Translations under genes and position numbers: made by a program
Part shown: in pieces, positions 9,026 through 18,375 of the stretch
Layout: each line of letters begins with the position of its first letter
Position numbering within the stretch: the first letter of the stretch is position 1
The notes under the pieces: model-generated
Told to the model about the DNA's origin: nothing
Database searches by the model: none
The model's input: the letters and a program-made list of their open reading frames with translations, nothing else
DNA from: Clostridiales bacterium
GTDB lineage: Bacteria; Bacillota; Clostridia; Christensenellales; Borkfalkiaceae
NCBI GenBank assembly: GCA_015055615.1
Contig: SVHT01000006.1
Span: 60,632-124,631 of the forward strand
DNA length: 64,000 nt
Direction: 5' to 3'

Positions 9026-10591
9026 GTGAATACCTTATCTAACGCTTTACAACAAAATTTGGACGAAATCAAAAGGCGTCTGCCCTCCGAAGATATTCTT
9101 ACTTACGCTTTCTCCATGTCGGATAACACCGCTTGCGCCATCGTGTACGCCGACGGCGTGGTCAACAAACAGCTCTTGGGCGATCTCATCGCCCGTCCGC
9201 TCTCCCGCCTTTCTTTGCCAAAAACACAGAAAAGTGGGGGGACGGGGGATAAAAACGCCGATAAAATCAGCAAAACAAACGCCAAAACAACCGACAAAAG
9301 CGACAAGGAAAATTCGTCACAAGCGAATTCCTCGGAAAAAGAGTTTTTAGAAAAGGCGTTACTTTTTCCAGAGCTGAAAACCGCCGACGATTTTACAAAA
9401 GCGGAAAAGGAAATTTTGGACGGCAACAGCCTTTTGCTCGTGGACGGCGTGGCGCAAGGCTTTATCGTGGGCGCAAAATTGCTCCCCAACCGCGCCGTTA
9501 TGGAACCGCCCACCGACGTCACGGTCAAGGGCCCGCGCGAGGGCTTTATCGAGGACGTGAAAACGAATATGTCCCTTGTCCGAAAGCGTTTAAAAACCCC
9601 CGCTTTGCGTTTTGAAACGGTGCGTGTGGGCAAGCGCTCGGACACCGCCGTTACCCTTTGCTACCTCGACGGTATCGTGGACGAAAACGTGAAAAATTCC
9701 GTCAAAAAACAGCTCGACGGTATGCAAATTGACAACGTACCCGATTCGTCGTATATCGCCGCTATGCTCTCCCCGCGCAAGCATTCTATTTTCCGCACAG
9801 TCGGCACCACGGAAAAACCCGACGTGTTTACAGCGAAACTTTGCGAGGGCAGAGTAGGACTGATTGTGGACGGCTCGCCCATTGCCCTTACTATGCCTTA
9901 TATTTTAACGGAAGATTTGCAGAGCAGCGAAGATTATTTTATCTCGCCGTTCGCCGCCACGTCCTTTCGGTTTTTGCGGTGCATTGCTCTGTTCATTGCG
10001 ATACTGCTCCCCGGCTTTTACGTCGCGGCGCAGTTGTATAAAATCCAACTTCTACCCCTCGGTCTGACCTTGACCATCGCAAGTAGCGTACGCGATTTGC
10101 CCCTTTCGCCAAGCCTGGAAATGTTCGTCGTTCTACTTCTGCTTGAAATCCTAAAAGAGGCAAGCATCCGTATGCCAAAATACGTGGGCATGTCCCTATC
10201 CGTCGTCGGCGCGCTCGTACTCGGCGAAACGGCGGTGTCCGCGGGCTTTTTATCCACACCCGCCATCATCATCGTCGCCTTTTCGGGTATTTGTCTGTAC
10301 ACCGTGCCCAACTTCGTAGAAACGGGCAGTTTGCTTCGTTGGCTTTTTCTTCTCGTCGCAGGCAGCCTTGGAACGCTAGGTATCGTCATCTTCGCGGCGT
10401 TTATCCTCATCTATCTCGTCTCCGCGGACGCCTTCGGCGCGCCCATGCTCGCCCCCTTTTCCCCTCTTGTTACCCACGATTTACGGGATACAGTCGTCAA
10501 ATACGACATGTTTTCCCTCACCGACAGGCCGAGATTGTTTCACGTGAAAAACAAAACGCGTTTTCGTCCGCCAAATGCCGACGCAAAATAA
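9026..10591 (+). CDS. Spore germination protein, GerA family
   Basis: KLCEGRVGLIVDGSPIALTMPYILTEDLQSSEDYF...FLRCIALFIAILLPGFYVAA; GTG start; followed by GerB-like and GerC-like genes. Confidence 0.92.
   Translation: MNTLSNALQQNLDEIKRRLPSEDILTYAFSMSDNTACAIVYADGVVNKQLLGDLIARPLSRLSLPKTQKSGGTGDKNADKISKTNAKTTDKSDKENSSQANSSEKEFLEKALLFPELKTADDFTKAEKEILDGNSLLLVDGVAQGFIVGAKLLPNRAVMEPPTDVTVKGPREGFIEDVKTNMSLVRKRLKTPALRFETVRVGKRSDTAVTLCYLDGIVDENVKNSVKKQLDGMQIDNVPDSSYIAAMLSPRKHSIFRTVGTTEKPDVFTAKLCEGRVGLIVDGSPIALTMPYILTEDLQSSEDYFISPFAATSFRFLRCIALFIAILLPGFYVAAQLYKIQLLPLGLTLTIASSVRDLPLSPSLEMFVVLLLLEILKEASIRMPKYVGMSLSVVGALVLGETAVSAGFLSTPAIIIVAFSGICLYTVPNFVETGSLLRWLFLLVAGSLGTLGIVIFAAFILIYLVSADAFGAPMLAPFSPLVTHDLRDTVVKYDMFSLTDRPRLFHVKNKTRFRPPNADAK
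9230..9258 (+). repeat. Copy of dispersed G-rich repeat inside the gerA-type gene
   Basis: AAAAGTGGGGGGACGGGGGATAAAAACGC, identical to 12518-12546. Confidence 0.85.
10536..10551. promoter_or_regulatory. parS-like site
   Basis: TGTTTCACGTGAAAAA, 15/16 to TGTTTCACGTGAAACA. Confidence 0.65.
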
Positions 10592-10671
10592 AAACCCCTA
10601 GGGACATATCCTAACGAACAGCCCTAAACTGAAAAATTGCGCACAATAAAATTCAAAGGAGTATTACCGCT

Positions 10672-11901
10672 TTGCAATCCCAAAAAACCGTTGCGTATCC
10701 CAGCGCCCCCAATCAAAATCAAACCGTTTTGCCCCGCCAAGTAGCCTTCGCGGCCGCCTTTTTATTACCCATAGGCAAATTCTTGGAGGCTCCCTCCCTT
10801 TTGGCGCGCTATGCTAAGGGAGACTTGCTTCTGCCTGCGCTTATCCGCTTTTTCATAGAGGCATTGGTCTTAACAGCGGTCCTTTTTGCCGCCACGCGTA
10901 GCGAAAAAACCTTGTCCGAACGTATAAACGCAACTTTGGGCAAGTGGTCCGCGCTCGTCTATGCGCTGTTCGCAATATACTACCTCTTTGCCGTCTTATT
11001 GCCGATTTTGGATTTGGAAAAATTCGCTTACGCCGCATTTTTCGATACCGCTCCCACAATCTTTTATTTCGCCGTTTTCTTTCTATTTTCCGCTTTTTTC
11101 GCCGCCAAGGGCATTAAAACCGTTGGACGAGTCGCCGATCTTTGTCTGTTTTTGTTTTTGTTACCCTTTTTAGCGTTGATTGTGATGTCCTTTACCGACA
11201 CCGATTTTTCTCACCTTCTCCCCTTTTTCGGCACGAAATTTTCAGGCACCGTGCAAAGTATTCGCGTTACGTCCCCCCACTTTTCGGACGTAGCACTTCT
11301 TTTGCCATTGATCGCAAACTGTCGCTTTACACAGCCGAAGAAACAAAAAAATGCGCCTAACACCGATAATATCAAGGGCGGAAAGCCTATTTTACTCGGC
11401 TATGCCGTCGGCGCGTTACTCACCCTGCTTTTCTTCGCCGTTTTCTATGCCGTTTTCAGTTCTCTTGCCCCGCGCGAGCATTACGCCTTTTCAAAAATAG
11501 CGCAATATTTCCCCGCATTAGAAGTCATTGGACGGGTGGATTTGCTGTTGGTGTACCTACTGACGGTGGTTTTGTTTTTCTATACTTGCCTGCCTATCCA
11601 TTACGCAACGGGTTGCATCGCAAAAGTCTTTTGCATACAGCGCCGCACGTGGATTTCCGCCCTAATCAACGTAGCCCTTTTTCTTTTCGCCCTCTTTTGC
11701 AACCGGCTTTACAACACCTTTTACCTCGTCATCGCTAACCGTCTTGCCCCCGTTTTTTGGCTAATTGCAGATCTTCTCCCCCTCTTTCTGCTTTGTCTAC
11801 CAAAACAGAACAATTTTACCCCTCGTCCCCCCACGTCCGATAACGCGCGCACCACACGTCGCTCGACAAAAAAAGCAAAAAAGGAGCCCCAAAATGCATA
11901 A
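10672..11901 (+). CDS. GerB-family endospore germination permease
   Basis: Multi-TM protein between GerA-like and GerC-like genes; TTG start with aaaggag RBS. Confidence 0.85.
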   Translation: MQSQKTVAYPSAPNQNQTVLPRQVAFAAAFLLPIGKFLEAPSLLARYAKGDLLLPALIRFFIEALVLTAVLFAATRSEKTLSERINATLGKWSALVYALFAIYYLFAVLLPILDLEKFAYAAFFDTAPTIFYFAVFFLFSAFFAAKGIKTVGRVADLCLFLFLLPFLALIVMSFTDTDFSHLLPFFGTKFSGTVQSIRVTSPHFSDVALLLPLIANCRFTQPKKQKNAPNTDNIKGGKPILLGYAVGALLTLLFFAVFYAVFSSLAPREHYAFSKIAQYFPALEVIGRVDLLLVYLLTVVLFFYTCLPIHYATGCIAKVFCIQRRTWISALINVALFLFALFCNRLYNTFYLVIANRLAPVFWLIADLLPLFLLCLPKQNNFTPRPPTSDNARTTRRSTKKAKKEPQNA

Positions 11902-13198
11902 CGTACACACGCGCAACACCGTGCGCTATTACATTTTAATCGTCGCCGTCCTTGCCTTTTTATTTTTTTCCAACGATTTCGGGCTGACCGACGTACAAAA
12001 AACCGCCATCGTTATGGCGGTCGGGGTGGATAGAGAAGAGGACGAGTTCATCTTAACCTCGCAAATCGCTCTGCCTCAATCTTCCAAGCAGGGGAACGCG
12101 TCACAGGCAGTACAACTCGTCAGTCGTGGAAAAACCGTCGCCGAGGCGTTTGAGCAAATCAATGCAAAAACCGGCTGGTATCCCAAACTCGTGTTTTGTA
12201 AGCTCATTATTTTAGGGGATAAAACAGCGCAACAAAACGTTTTTGACGCGCTCGACTACTTTTTATTGGACGAATATCTCACGGACGGGTGCTTGGTGGC
12301 AACCTGCGACGGGCTCGCCAAGGACCTACTCAACACAACCGCCCTCGTCGACCCGTCCAGCTCCCTTGCCATGACCAAGGTCCTCTCCTCGCACGCCCAA
12401 CGGGTAGGCACGGTACTCCCCACGACCTTGCGCGAGTTTTCCGCCGACTATTTTAGTGACAGCAAGAGCGGCTATCTCCCTATTTTGAAAACAGAGCCAC
12501 AACAAGAAAAAATCGGTAAAAGTGGGGGGACGGGGGATAAAAACGCGCAAAACGCTTCGCAAGATAGCCAAAGCGAACAAAGCGATTCATCCTCGGAAGA
12601 CAGCGCCCAGGAAAGCTCGGGCGGGGGCGCAGATAGCTCTTCGTCTAACAGCTCGCAAGAGGGAGCAAAAAGCGGGCAAAACACCGACAAACCTGTATTC
12701 AGCGCGCAAGAAACAGCGTTATTTGTGGCAGGCAAACGCGTCGGCACGCTGACAGCGGAAGAAACCTTCGCCTTTAACGCCGTAAAAAACGAACTGCGCC
12801 TTGCGTCCTATTCCGTCGAGGAGAAAAACGGGTACTGTACCCTTTCCGTCAAGAAAAATAGCCCAAAACGTAAATTGACCGTGGGCAAGGACGGGAGCGC
12901 AAATTTCAAAATCGAGCTGACGATGACGGCGGGACTGTTAGACAATTCTTCAGCGCTGCCCTTAGAGGAACTTTCCGATTTCGGCGACGTACCGGGCGGT
13001 GTTTTTGCGGCTGCGGAAAAAAAGCTCAGCGGGGAAATCAAAACCCTCTTTGAAAAGACTAAGGCCCTTGGTTGCGACATTTTCGGCGTACAAGAACTCC
13101 TTGTCAAATACGAAAAACGCGCCCTGCACCGCTTCAAGGACAAATTGCTTTCCAGCACCACCCTCACCGTGGACGTCTCCTTCCAAAATATCCGCTAA
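11894..13198 (+). CDS. Ger(x)C family spore germination lipoprotein-type protein
   Basis: FSNDFGLTDVQKTAIVMAVGVDREEDEFILTSQIALPQ; ATG at 11894 after aaaggag; overlaps gerB end. Confidence 0.88.
   Translation: MHNVHTRNTVRYYILIVAVLAFLFFSNDFGLTDVQKTAIVMAVGVDREEDEFILTSQIALPQSSKQGNASQAVQLVSRGKTVAEAFEQINAKTGWYPKLVFCKLIILGDKTAQQNVFDALDYFLLDEYLTDGCLVATCDGLAKDLLNTTALVDPSSSLAMTKVLSSHAQRVGTVLPTTLREFSADYFSDSKSGYLPILKTEPQQEKIGKSGGTGDKNAQNASQDSQSEQSDSSSEDSAQESSGGGADSSSSNSSQEGAKSGQNTDKPVFSAQETALFVAGKRVGTLTAEETFAFNAVKNELRLASYSVEEKNGYCTLSVKKNSPKRKLTVGKDGSANFKIELTMTAGLLDNSSALPLEELSDFGDVPGGVFAAAEKKLSGEIKTLFEKTKALGCDIFGVQELLVKYEKRALHRFKDKLLSSTTLTVDVSFQNIR
12518..12546 (+). repeat. Copy of dispersed G-rich repeat inside the gerC-type gene
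   Basis: 29-bp perfect match to 9230-9258. Confidence 0.85.
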
Positions 13199-13257
13199 CC
13201 CAAAAAACGGCTAAGCAAAAAAAGCATCATAGCGCCTTTTCCCATCTCCAAAAAGGG

Positions 13258-13720
13258 TTATCCACGGGGCGAAAAGTTATCCACATCCCCACGGTTTGTC
13301 CTTAAAAATTGCATTTACAAGAAAACTCGCATTTTGTCGCGCGTTGTCGAAAAATACGATTATAAATTCATACTGTATATAAAAAATCAAGGTTATCCAC
13401 CATAATAGTGGATAAAAAGGGGTTGTCCACCTTGCAAAATTGCCTTTTGTGGATAACTGTGTTAATTTCTTTCAAATAATTTTGGCTCTTTTTTCTAAAA
13501 ATAGTCTTAATCCCTTTATTTAAGCGGGTTTTTCTTGTGGATAACTTTTTCCACTTTGTCTTTTTATCGTTGAATTTTTGCTTTTTTTCGGTGGATAAAT
13601 GCGCAAGAAAAGGACAATTGTGGATAAGATTCGCACACTCATAGAAGAAAATCCACAAAAAACCGCCATTTTATCCACAAACATACGTTCTTTTTGTATC
13701 TTTTCAGAAAGTTATCCACT
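13258..13720. other. oriC-like DnaA-box cluster 1
   Basis: Perfect TTATCCACA/TGTGGATAA at 13277, 13448, 13536, 13619, 13671; near-matches at 13258, 13393, 13408, 13423, 13590, 13712; AT-rich, no supported CDS. Confidence 0.85.
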
Positions 13721-13850
13721 TTTGCATAGGCAGAATAAATGTATAAACCACCAATTTTGCGGTTCTTGTTTTGCGATTTCTTTAACGATATCACAACTTT
13801 TGGCGCAAAAAAAGAGCAGAAAAGTATCCGCAGAATTTGCCTTTTCTTAT

Positions 13851-13890
13851 AAAAAAGCCCCCTACAAACAGGGAGCTTTTTGCTTTTTTC
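13851..13890. terminator. Possible bidirectional terminator downstream of cvpA-like gene
   Basis: AAAAAAGCCCCCTacaaacAGGGAGCTTTTTGCTTTTTT. Confidence 0.6.
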
Positions 13891-13912
13891 CGTTGTAAAA
13901 CACTTTTTTCGT

Positions 13913-14620
13913 TTACAGTAACAATCCAATCAACCACACTATCGGGTTGTATTTTGAAAGGAATCCGACGAGCATGCTGTTATCGATTGCGCTGTTTATC
14001 GCCGATATCGGGAACAGCGACAAAACCGCCAACACAGAACTGACCAAGAGCGTAAACCCCAAAAAACCAGCAAACGCGCCAAGCAACGTGTTTGTTGCGT
14101 CCAATATTTTTATCTTTTCCGCCGTTTTTTCCAAGGCACCCTTTGTCAGTCTAAGCAACAATTTTACCGCAACAAAAATGATAATACCGCTAAGAAGAAC
14201 ACTCGCCAGCTTTGCCGTCAAATAGCCAACAGCCTCCGCCAACATCACGCCCTCTGGCGCGCCCTTCGACATTTTCAAGACAAGCCGAGCCAAAATGGCA
14301 GAAACCCCGCTGTTTTTCAACGTCGCGACCGAGCTCCCACCAACGACGGGGGCATTAAACCCGTCCAAACGCATAAACAGCTTTGTAAAGCCTTTATACA
14401 TGGCGCCACGCAGACCAAACAACCCGCCCGTCAAGAAAACAAACGCTTTCGCAAAAAAGACCGCGACCAAAAACGCGACTATCGTCGAGAAAAACCCAAA
14501 CAGACAATCAATAAATCCGCGTTTACTGCAATAGACGACGTATCCTATCAGCACAACCGCCAAAACAACGTCTACGAGATAATTCGTCCATTGCATTGCG
14601 CAAAGATTTTGCAAAAACAT
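13913..14620 (-). CDS. CvpA family membrane protein
   Basis: WTNYLVDVVLAVVLIGYVVYCSKRGFIDCLFGFFSTIVAFLVAVFFAK; upstream start at 14644 also possible. Confidence 0.75.
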   Translation of the reverse strand: MFLQNLCAMQWTNYLVDVVLAVVLIGYVVYCSKRGFIDCLFGFFSTIVAFLVAVFFAKAFVFLTGGLFGLRGAMYKGFTKLFMRLDGFNAPVVGGSSVATLKNSGVSAILARLVLKMSKGAPEGVMLAEAVGYLTAKLASVLLSGIIIFVAVKLLLRLTKGALEKTAEKIKILDATNTLLGAFAGFLGFTLLVSSVLAVLSLFPISAINSAIDNSMLVGFLSKYNPIVWLIGLLL

Positions 14621-14840
14621 GCTCCCTCCTATCCGCGCGCCCACACGCCACGCTCCTATTCTTCCCGCTTACTACGCCCATTATACCATAAAGTAAGCTC
14701 CTTTTCAAGCCCATGCCCACTATTTTTTTTAATTTTTTCCCCAAATCCTTCCGCCTCGCCGTTTAAGAGGCAAGGCCTTTGGCAATACTTGTCTTTGTAT
14801 ATGCGCGTATACGCGCCAAAATATAAAAAGGGGGTTCGCT

Positions 14841-15584
14841 ATGGAATACGCTTTTCACGTTTATAACAGGCTCGCCGCGGACGGCGCGACAATGTCTTTG
14901 CACCGACTTTTGGACAACGCATATTTCCGTAAAAAACATAAAACGAGGGGGGACGGTACGCAATCAAATGCAAATTTAGGCGCGCGAGCCACCTCGCAAG
15001 CAACCGCGCAAATAGACACAGAAATAGGACCGCAAGAAGACAGAAATTCGGCATTTGAAAGGACGAAAAAAAGCCTTTGCTGTACCCCCGTCCCCCCGCC
15101 AATCATCGTTTGCGTGGGGAGCGACCTCGCCATCGGCGACAGCCTTGGTCCAATTACGGGTTCAATGCTACAATATAAAACGCAGGGGTTAAACACCTTC
15201 ATCTACGGCACTCTCTCCTCGCCCATCACCGCCAAGGAAATTGGCACTCTCCGCGCGTTTTTGCGAGAAACGCATCGCGACAACCAAATCCTTGCCATCG
15301 ACGCCGCCGTCGGCGATAAAGGGGATATCGGGCTGATAAAATTGAGCGACACCCCTCTGCTCCCAGGCGCAGGCGCAAACAAAAAGCTCGGCGCAGTCGG
15401 AGACGTGTCGATTATGGCGGTGGTTGCGGAAAAATCGATTGGGAATTACGGACTGCTCAACACCACCCGCCTAAATCTCGTCTATACAATGTCCGAAATC
15501 ATTTCCGACGCCGTCGCAGCCCTTCTTTGGGAACGTTGCTCCGCTAAGAACAGCCGTTTACAGCAAAATGCGTGCGATTTATAA
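14841..15584 (+). CDS. YyaC-like (DUF1256) sporulation protein / GPR-related fold, with linker insertion
   Basis: IIVCVGSDLAIGDSLGPITGSML...GTLSSPITAKE...AIDAAVGDKGDIGLIKL...GAGANKKLGAVGDVSIMAVV. Confidence 0.85.
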   Translation: MEYAFHVYNRLAADGATMSLHRLLDNAYFRKKHKTRGDGTQSNANLGARATSQATAQIDTEIGPQEDRNSAFERTKKSLCCTPVPPPIIVCVGSDLAIGDSLGPITGSMLQYKTQGLNTFIYGTLSSPITAKEIGTLRAFLRETHRDNQILAIDAAVGDKGDIGLIKLSDTPLLPGAGANKKLGAVGDVSIMAVVAEKSIGNYGLLNTTRLNLVYTMSEIISDAVAALLWERCSAKNSRLQQNACDL

Positions 15585-15619
15585 TTTTGAAAAAATGGAT
15601 TGTATCAGGTAAAAAAGCC

Positions 15620-15648
15620 TTGACAGCCTTTTGTCGGCGTGTTATAAT
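15620..15648 (+). promoter_or_regulatory. Consensus sigma-A promoter for queT-like gene
   Basis: TTGACA (15620-15625), 17-nt spacer, TATAAT (15643-15648). Confidence 0.85.
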
Positions 15649-15656
15649 AACAAAAC

Positions 15657-15699
15657 AAGGAAGGTTTTCGGAAAACACTTCCTCATAAAAAAACCGAGG
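15657..15699 (+). ncRNA. Candidate preQ1-I-type riboswitch upstream of queT-like gene
   Basis: AGGAAG/CTTCCT stem, A-rich tail CATAAAAAAA, and possible pseudoknot between loop TCGG and tail CCGA overlapping the gagg RBS; the gene is QueT-like. A simple long hairpin is an alternative reading. Confidence 0.5.
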
Positions 15700-15708
15700 T
15701 ACAATCTA

Positions 15709-16242
15709 ATGAAGAACTTTTTTTCGACAAGACGTCTTTGCCGCGCGGGGGTAATCTCCGCTTTGTACGTGGTGCTGACGTACGTGTTTGCGCCTGTTGC
15801 CTTCGGACCGTTACAAATCCGTCCCGCAGAGGCGCTTTGTATTTTACCGTTGTTTTACGGCGAAGCAATCCCTGCGCTGTTCGTTGGCTGTGCGCTGTCC
15901 AACTTGATTTCTCAGTACAGCGTTTTCGACGTCCTTTTCGGCTCACTCGCCACCCTTTTAGCGGCGCTTGGCACCTATTTTATGGGCAGAATTTTCAAAA
16001 AGCACCCTATACGTATCACGTTGGGCGGTATTTTTCCCGTTTTACTTAACGCGCTGATTATTCCCGTCGTTATCGTAATTATCTTTGGTGATACGGGCAA
16101 TTATTCGTCTGCCGTTGTCGCATATTTTATAAACGTAGTAACCATCGGCGCAACGGAGTGTCTTTGGGTATATGCGCTCGGCGCACCTCTTTATTTTCTT
16201 ATTTTGCGCCTGCGCAAACGGAAATTGGCGATATTTTTATAA
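15709..16242 (+). CDS. queT: QueT transporter family protein (queuosine precursor)
   Basis: RRLCRAGVISALYVVLTYVFAPVAFGPLQIRPAEALCILPLFYGEAIPALFVGCALSNL. Confidence 0.85.
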   Translation: MKNFFSTRRLCRAGVISALYVVLTYVFAPVAFGPLQIRPAEALCILPLFYGEAIPALFVGCALSNLISQYSVFDVLFGSLATLLAALGTYFMGRIFKKHPIRITLGGIFPVLLNALIIPVVIVIIFGDTGNYSSAVVAYFINVVTIGATECLWVYALGAPLYFLILRLRKRKLAIFL

Positions 16243-16267
16243 CTGCATTTCTACGATTTTCCCCATA

Positions 16268-16297
16268 CAAAAAAGCGACCTAAAAAGGTCGCTTTTT
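16268..16297. terminator. Rho-independent terminator (AAAAAAGCGACCTaaaaAGGTCGCTTTTTT)
   Basis: Near-perfect palindrome with T-tract; the same stem recurs at about 21090 and 28108. Confidence 0.8.
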
Positions 16298-16328
16298 TAT
16301 TTCGTTACGATATGTCTTGGGGGGTTTT

Positions 16329-17249
16329 TTACTTTTTTGGCTTTTCTTTATGGCTTTTTCGCCGACCGAAAAAGTATTTTGCAAGCGCCGCGCCGATAAT
16401 AATTACGTAACCGATTACGCTGAGATAATCGGGGAATTCCGCAAAGAAAATCACGCCCCAGAGCGCGGTAAAAAGCACCTGCGAATAGTCGTATACAGAA
16501 ATTTCTTTTGCGGGCGCGTGCGCGTATGCCGCCGTCACGGAGAATTGCGCTCCGCTTGCCGCGCAGCCTGCAAGCAATAGCCACACAACCTGCTCCCAGG
16601 TCATAGGTTGAAATTGAATAATCACGATTGGCAAAATCGCAATGCATGAAAAAACTGAAAAGAAGAAGACGATAAAAGGCCCACGTTCTCCATGATTGGA
16701 CAATAAACGGACAAACGTATACGCCATGCCTGCGCCCAAACCGCCGACCACACCGACAAGCGCGGGGAAAAAATCCGATATCTCAAAGGACGGTTTTACG
16801 ACAAACAACGCGCCTCCAAACGCCACACCGACGAACAGCAAATCAAGCACGCTTGCCTTTTCCTTCAATATCCAAATCGAAAAAATCACCGAAAAGAAAG
16901 GAGCGAGCTTGTTTAAAATGGACGCGTCCGAAATATTCATTCTGTCAATCGCATAAAAATTGCCAATAATCCCCACCGTCCCGACAATCGAGCGCAGTAA
17001 AAGGGGGACGAGGCTCCCTTTTTGCATCTTGAACGAACCGCTTTTCGCCACCAAAACAAACCCAGCGACAGCGGCGACGGCGTTTCGGAAAAACGCCTTT
17101 TGGAAAGTGGGCAAATCGCCCGCTTTTCGTACGCATACGCTCATCAGCGAAAAACAAAACGCCGAAATCACGATATACACCACGCCAAGCCACGGTTTTT
17201 TCGCTTTCGTTTCCGTATTCAGTTTTTCCTGTTCCAAGCGCGTTTCCAT
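16329..17249 (-). CDS. EamA/DMT family transporter
   Basis: Two repeated five-TM-type halves; VYIVISAFCFSLMSVCVRKA...LNKLAPFFSVIFSIWILKEK. Confidence 0.85.
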   Translation of the reverse strand: METRLEQEKLNTETKAKKPWLGVVYIVISAFCFSLMSVCVRKAGDLPTFQKAFFRNAVAAVAGFVLVAKSGSFKMQKGSLVPLLLRSIVGTVGIIGNFYAIDRMNISDASILNKLAPFFSVIFSIWILKEKASVLDLLFVGVAFGGALFVVKPSFEISDFFPALVGVVGGLGAGMAYTFVRLLSNHGERGPFIVFFFSVFSCIAILPIVIIQFQPMTWEQVVWLLLAGCAASGAQFSVTAAYAHAPAKEISVYDYSQVLFTALWGVIFFAEFPDYLSVIGYVIIIGAALAKYFFGRRKSHKEKPKK

Positions 17250-17330
17250 ACTACTATTATACTCCGCTTTTTTAAAAAAGTAAACCAAAAGCCCCCGATA
17301 CGTATCGAAATCACTTCATTTTTTCACAAA

Positions 17331-17370
17331 AAAACCCGAGTTCCGCAGAGGGAAGTCGGGGTTTTGTTTT
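17331..17370 (-). terminator. Terminator downstream of rpmA
   Basis: ACCCGAgTTCCgcagaGGGAAgTCGGGGT stem with A-tract on the + strand. Confidence 0.6.
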
Positions 17371-17383
17371 CATCCGCTAATTT

Positions 17384-17659
17384 TTACGCGTTGGGATAAA
17401 CGCTTGCTTGTTTTCTGTCTTTGCCCAATCTTTCATAACGAACGATACCGTCAACGAGCGCGAAAAGCGTGTCGTCCTTACCGATACCAACGTTCGTACC
17501 GGGATGAATCTTCGTGCCTCTCTGGCGAACGAGGATATTCCCTGCGAGAACAGCCTGGCCGTCGCTACGCTTCACGCCAAGTCTTTTCGCTTCGCTATCT
17601 CTACCGTTGTGGGAAGAGCCGGTACCTTTTTTATGAGCGAATAAACTGATAAAAATCAT
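17384..17659 (-). CDS. rpmA: Ribosomal protein bL27 with short N-terminal extension
   Basis: [47 protein letters not shown]. Confidence 0.97.
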   Translation of the reverse strand: MIFISLFAHKKGTGSSHNGRDSEAKRLGVKRSDGQAVLAGNILVRQRGTKIHPGTNVGIGKDDTLFALVDGIVRYERLGKDRKQASVYPNA

Positions 17660-17766
17660 TTTTATTTCTCCTTAAAAATCAAATTTTTTGCCGCCGCGCT
17701 TTATATTCCTATTTATAAAGGGGCGAGGTCTTGTGCCAAAAGCCGAATTTTTCGTGTTCTCAAAAA

Positions 17767-18072
17767 TTAGAGCTCGATTTTTTCAACTTTAACTGCCGTG
17801 AAGGGCTGTCTGTGGCCCTGCTTCTTACGTTCGTTCTTCTTAGCTTTGTACTTGAAGACGATGATTTTCTTCGCCTTGTCCTGCTTAACGACCGTAGCGG
17901 TAACCTTTGCGTTTTCAACTTCCGCGCCGGCCTTGATACCGTTTTCGTCAGCAACCATCAGAACTTTAAAGCTAACGGTGTCGCCTTCCGCTGCGTTGAG
18001 CTTTTCCACTCTTACAACGTCGCCTTCCGCAACTTTGTACTGCTTGTTGCCGTTATCGATGATAGCGTACAT
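17767..18072 (-). CDS. rplU: Ribosomal protein bL21
   Basis: [35 protein letters not shown]...[22 protein letters not shown]. Confidence 0.97.
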   Translation of the reverse strand: MYAIIDNGNKQYKVAEGDVVRVEKLNAAEGDTVSFKVLMVADENGIKAGAEVENAKVTATVVKQDKAKKIIVFKYKAKKNERKKQGHRQPFTAVKVEKIEL

Positions 18073-18375
18073 AAGATTTTACCTCCTCTTTCCAGTCTCG
18101 AAGATACCCAAGGCGCAGGATTTTTCCGTCCGTTACCGCGCATTTTGCGTGGTTTTTACAAAAAAATCGCTGACTTAAAAAGCCCGTTTCTATCGGCTCG
18201 ACTATCACTATACCACAAAGTTTTGTTTTTCGTCAAGTGTTTTTGCGTGTTTTTTGCATATTTTTCCTTTCTTTTCGGCCTTTTTTAAATATTTTTCTTG
18301 TAAAAACATATTTTTTCGGTATAACGTCCAAACTATTTTTGTGCGGCGCAGCCGCCGAAAGGAGACAACGAATTT

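Noticed and set aside
13599-13898. Small ORFs inside the DnaA-box region (13368-13929, both strands)
   Set aside because: AT-rich origin DNA with many TTATCCACA boxes; translations are low-complexity with no family resemblance.
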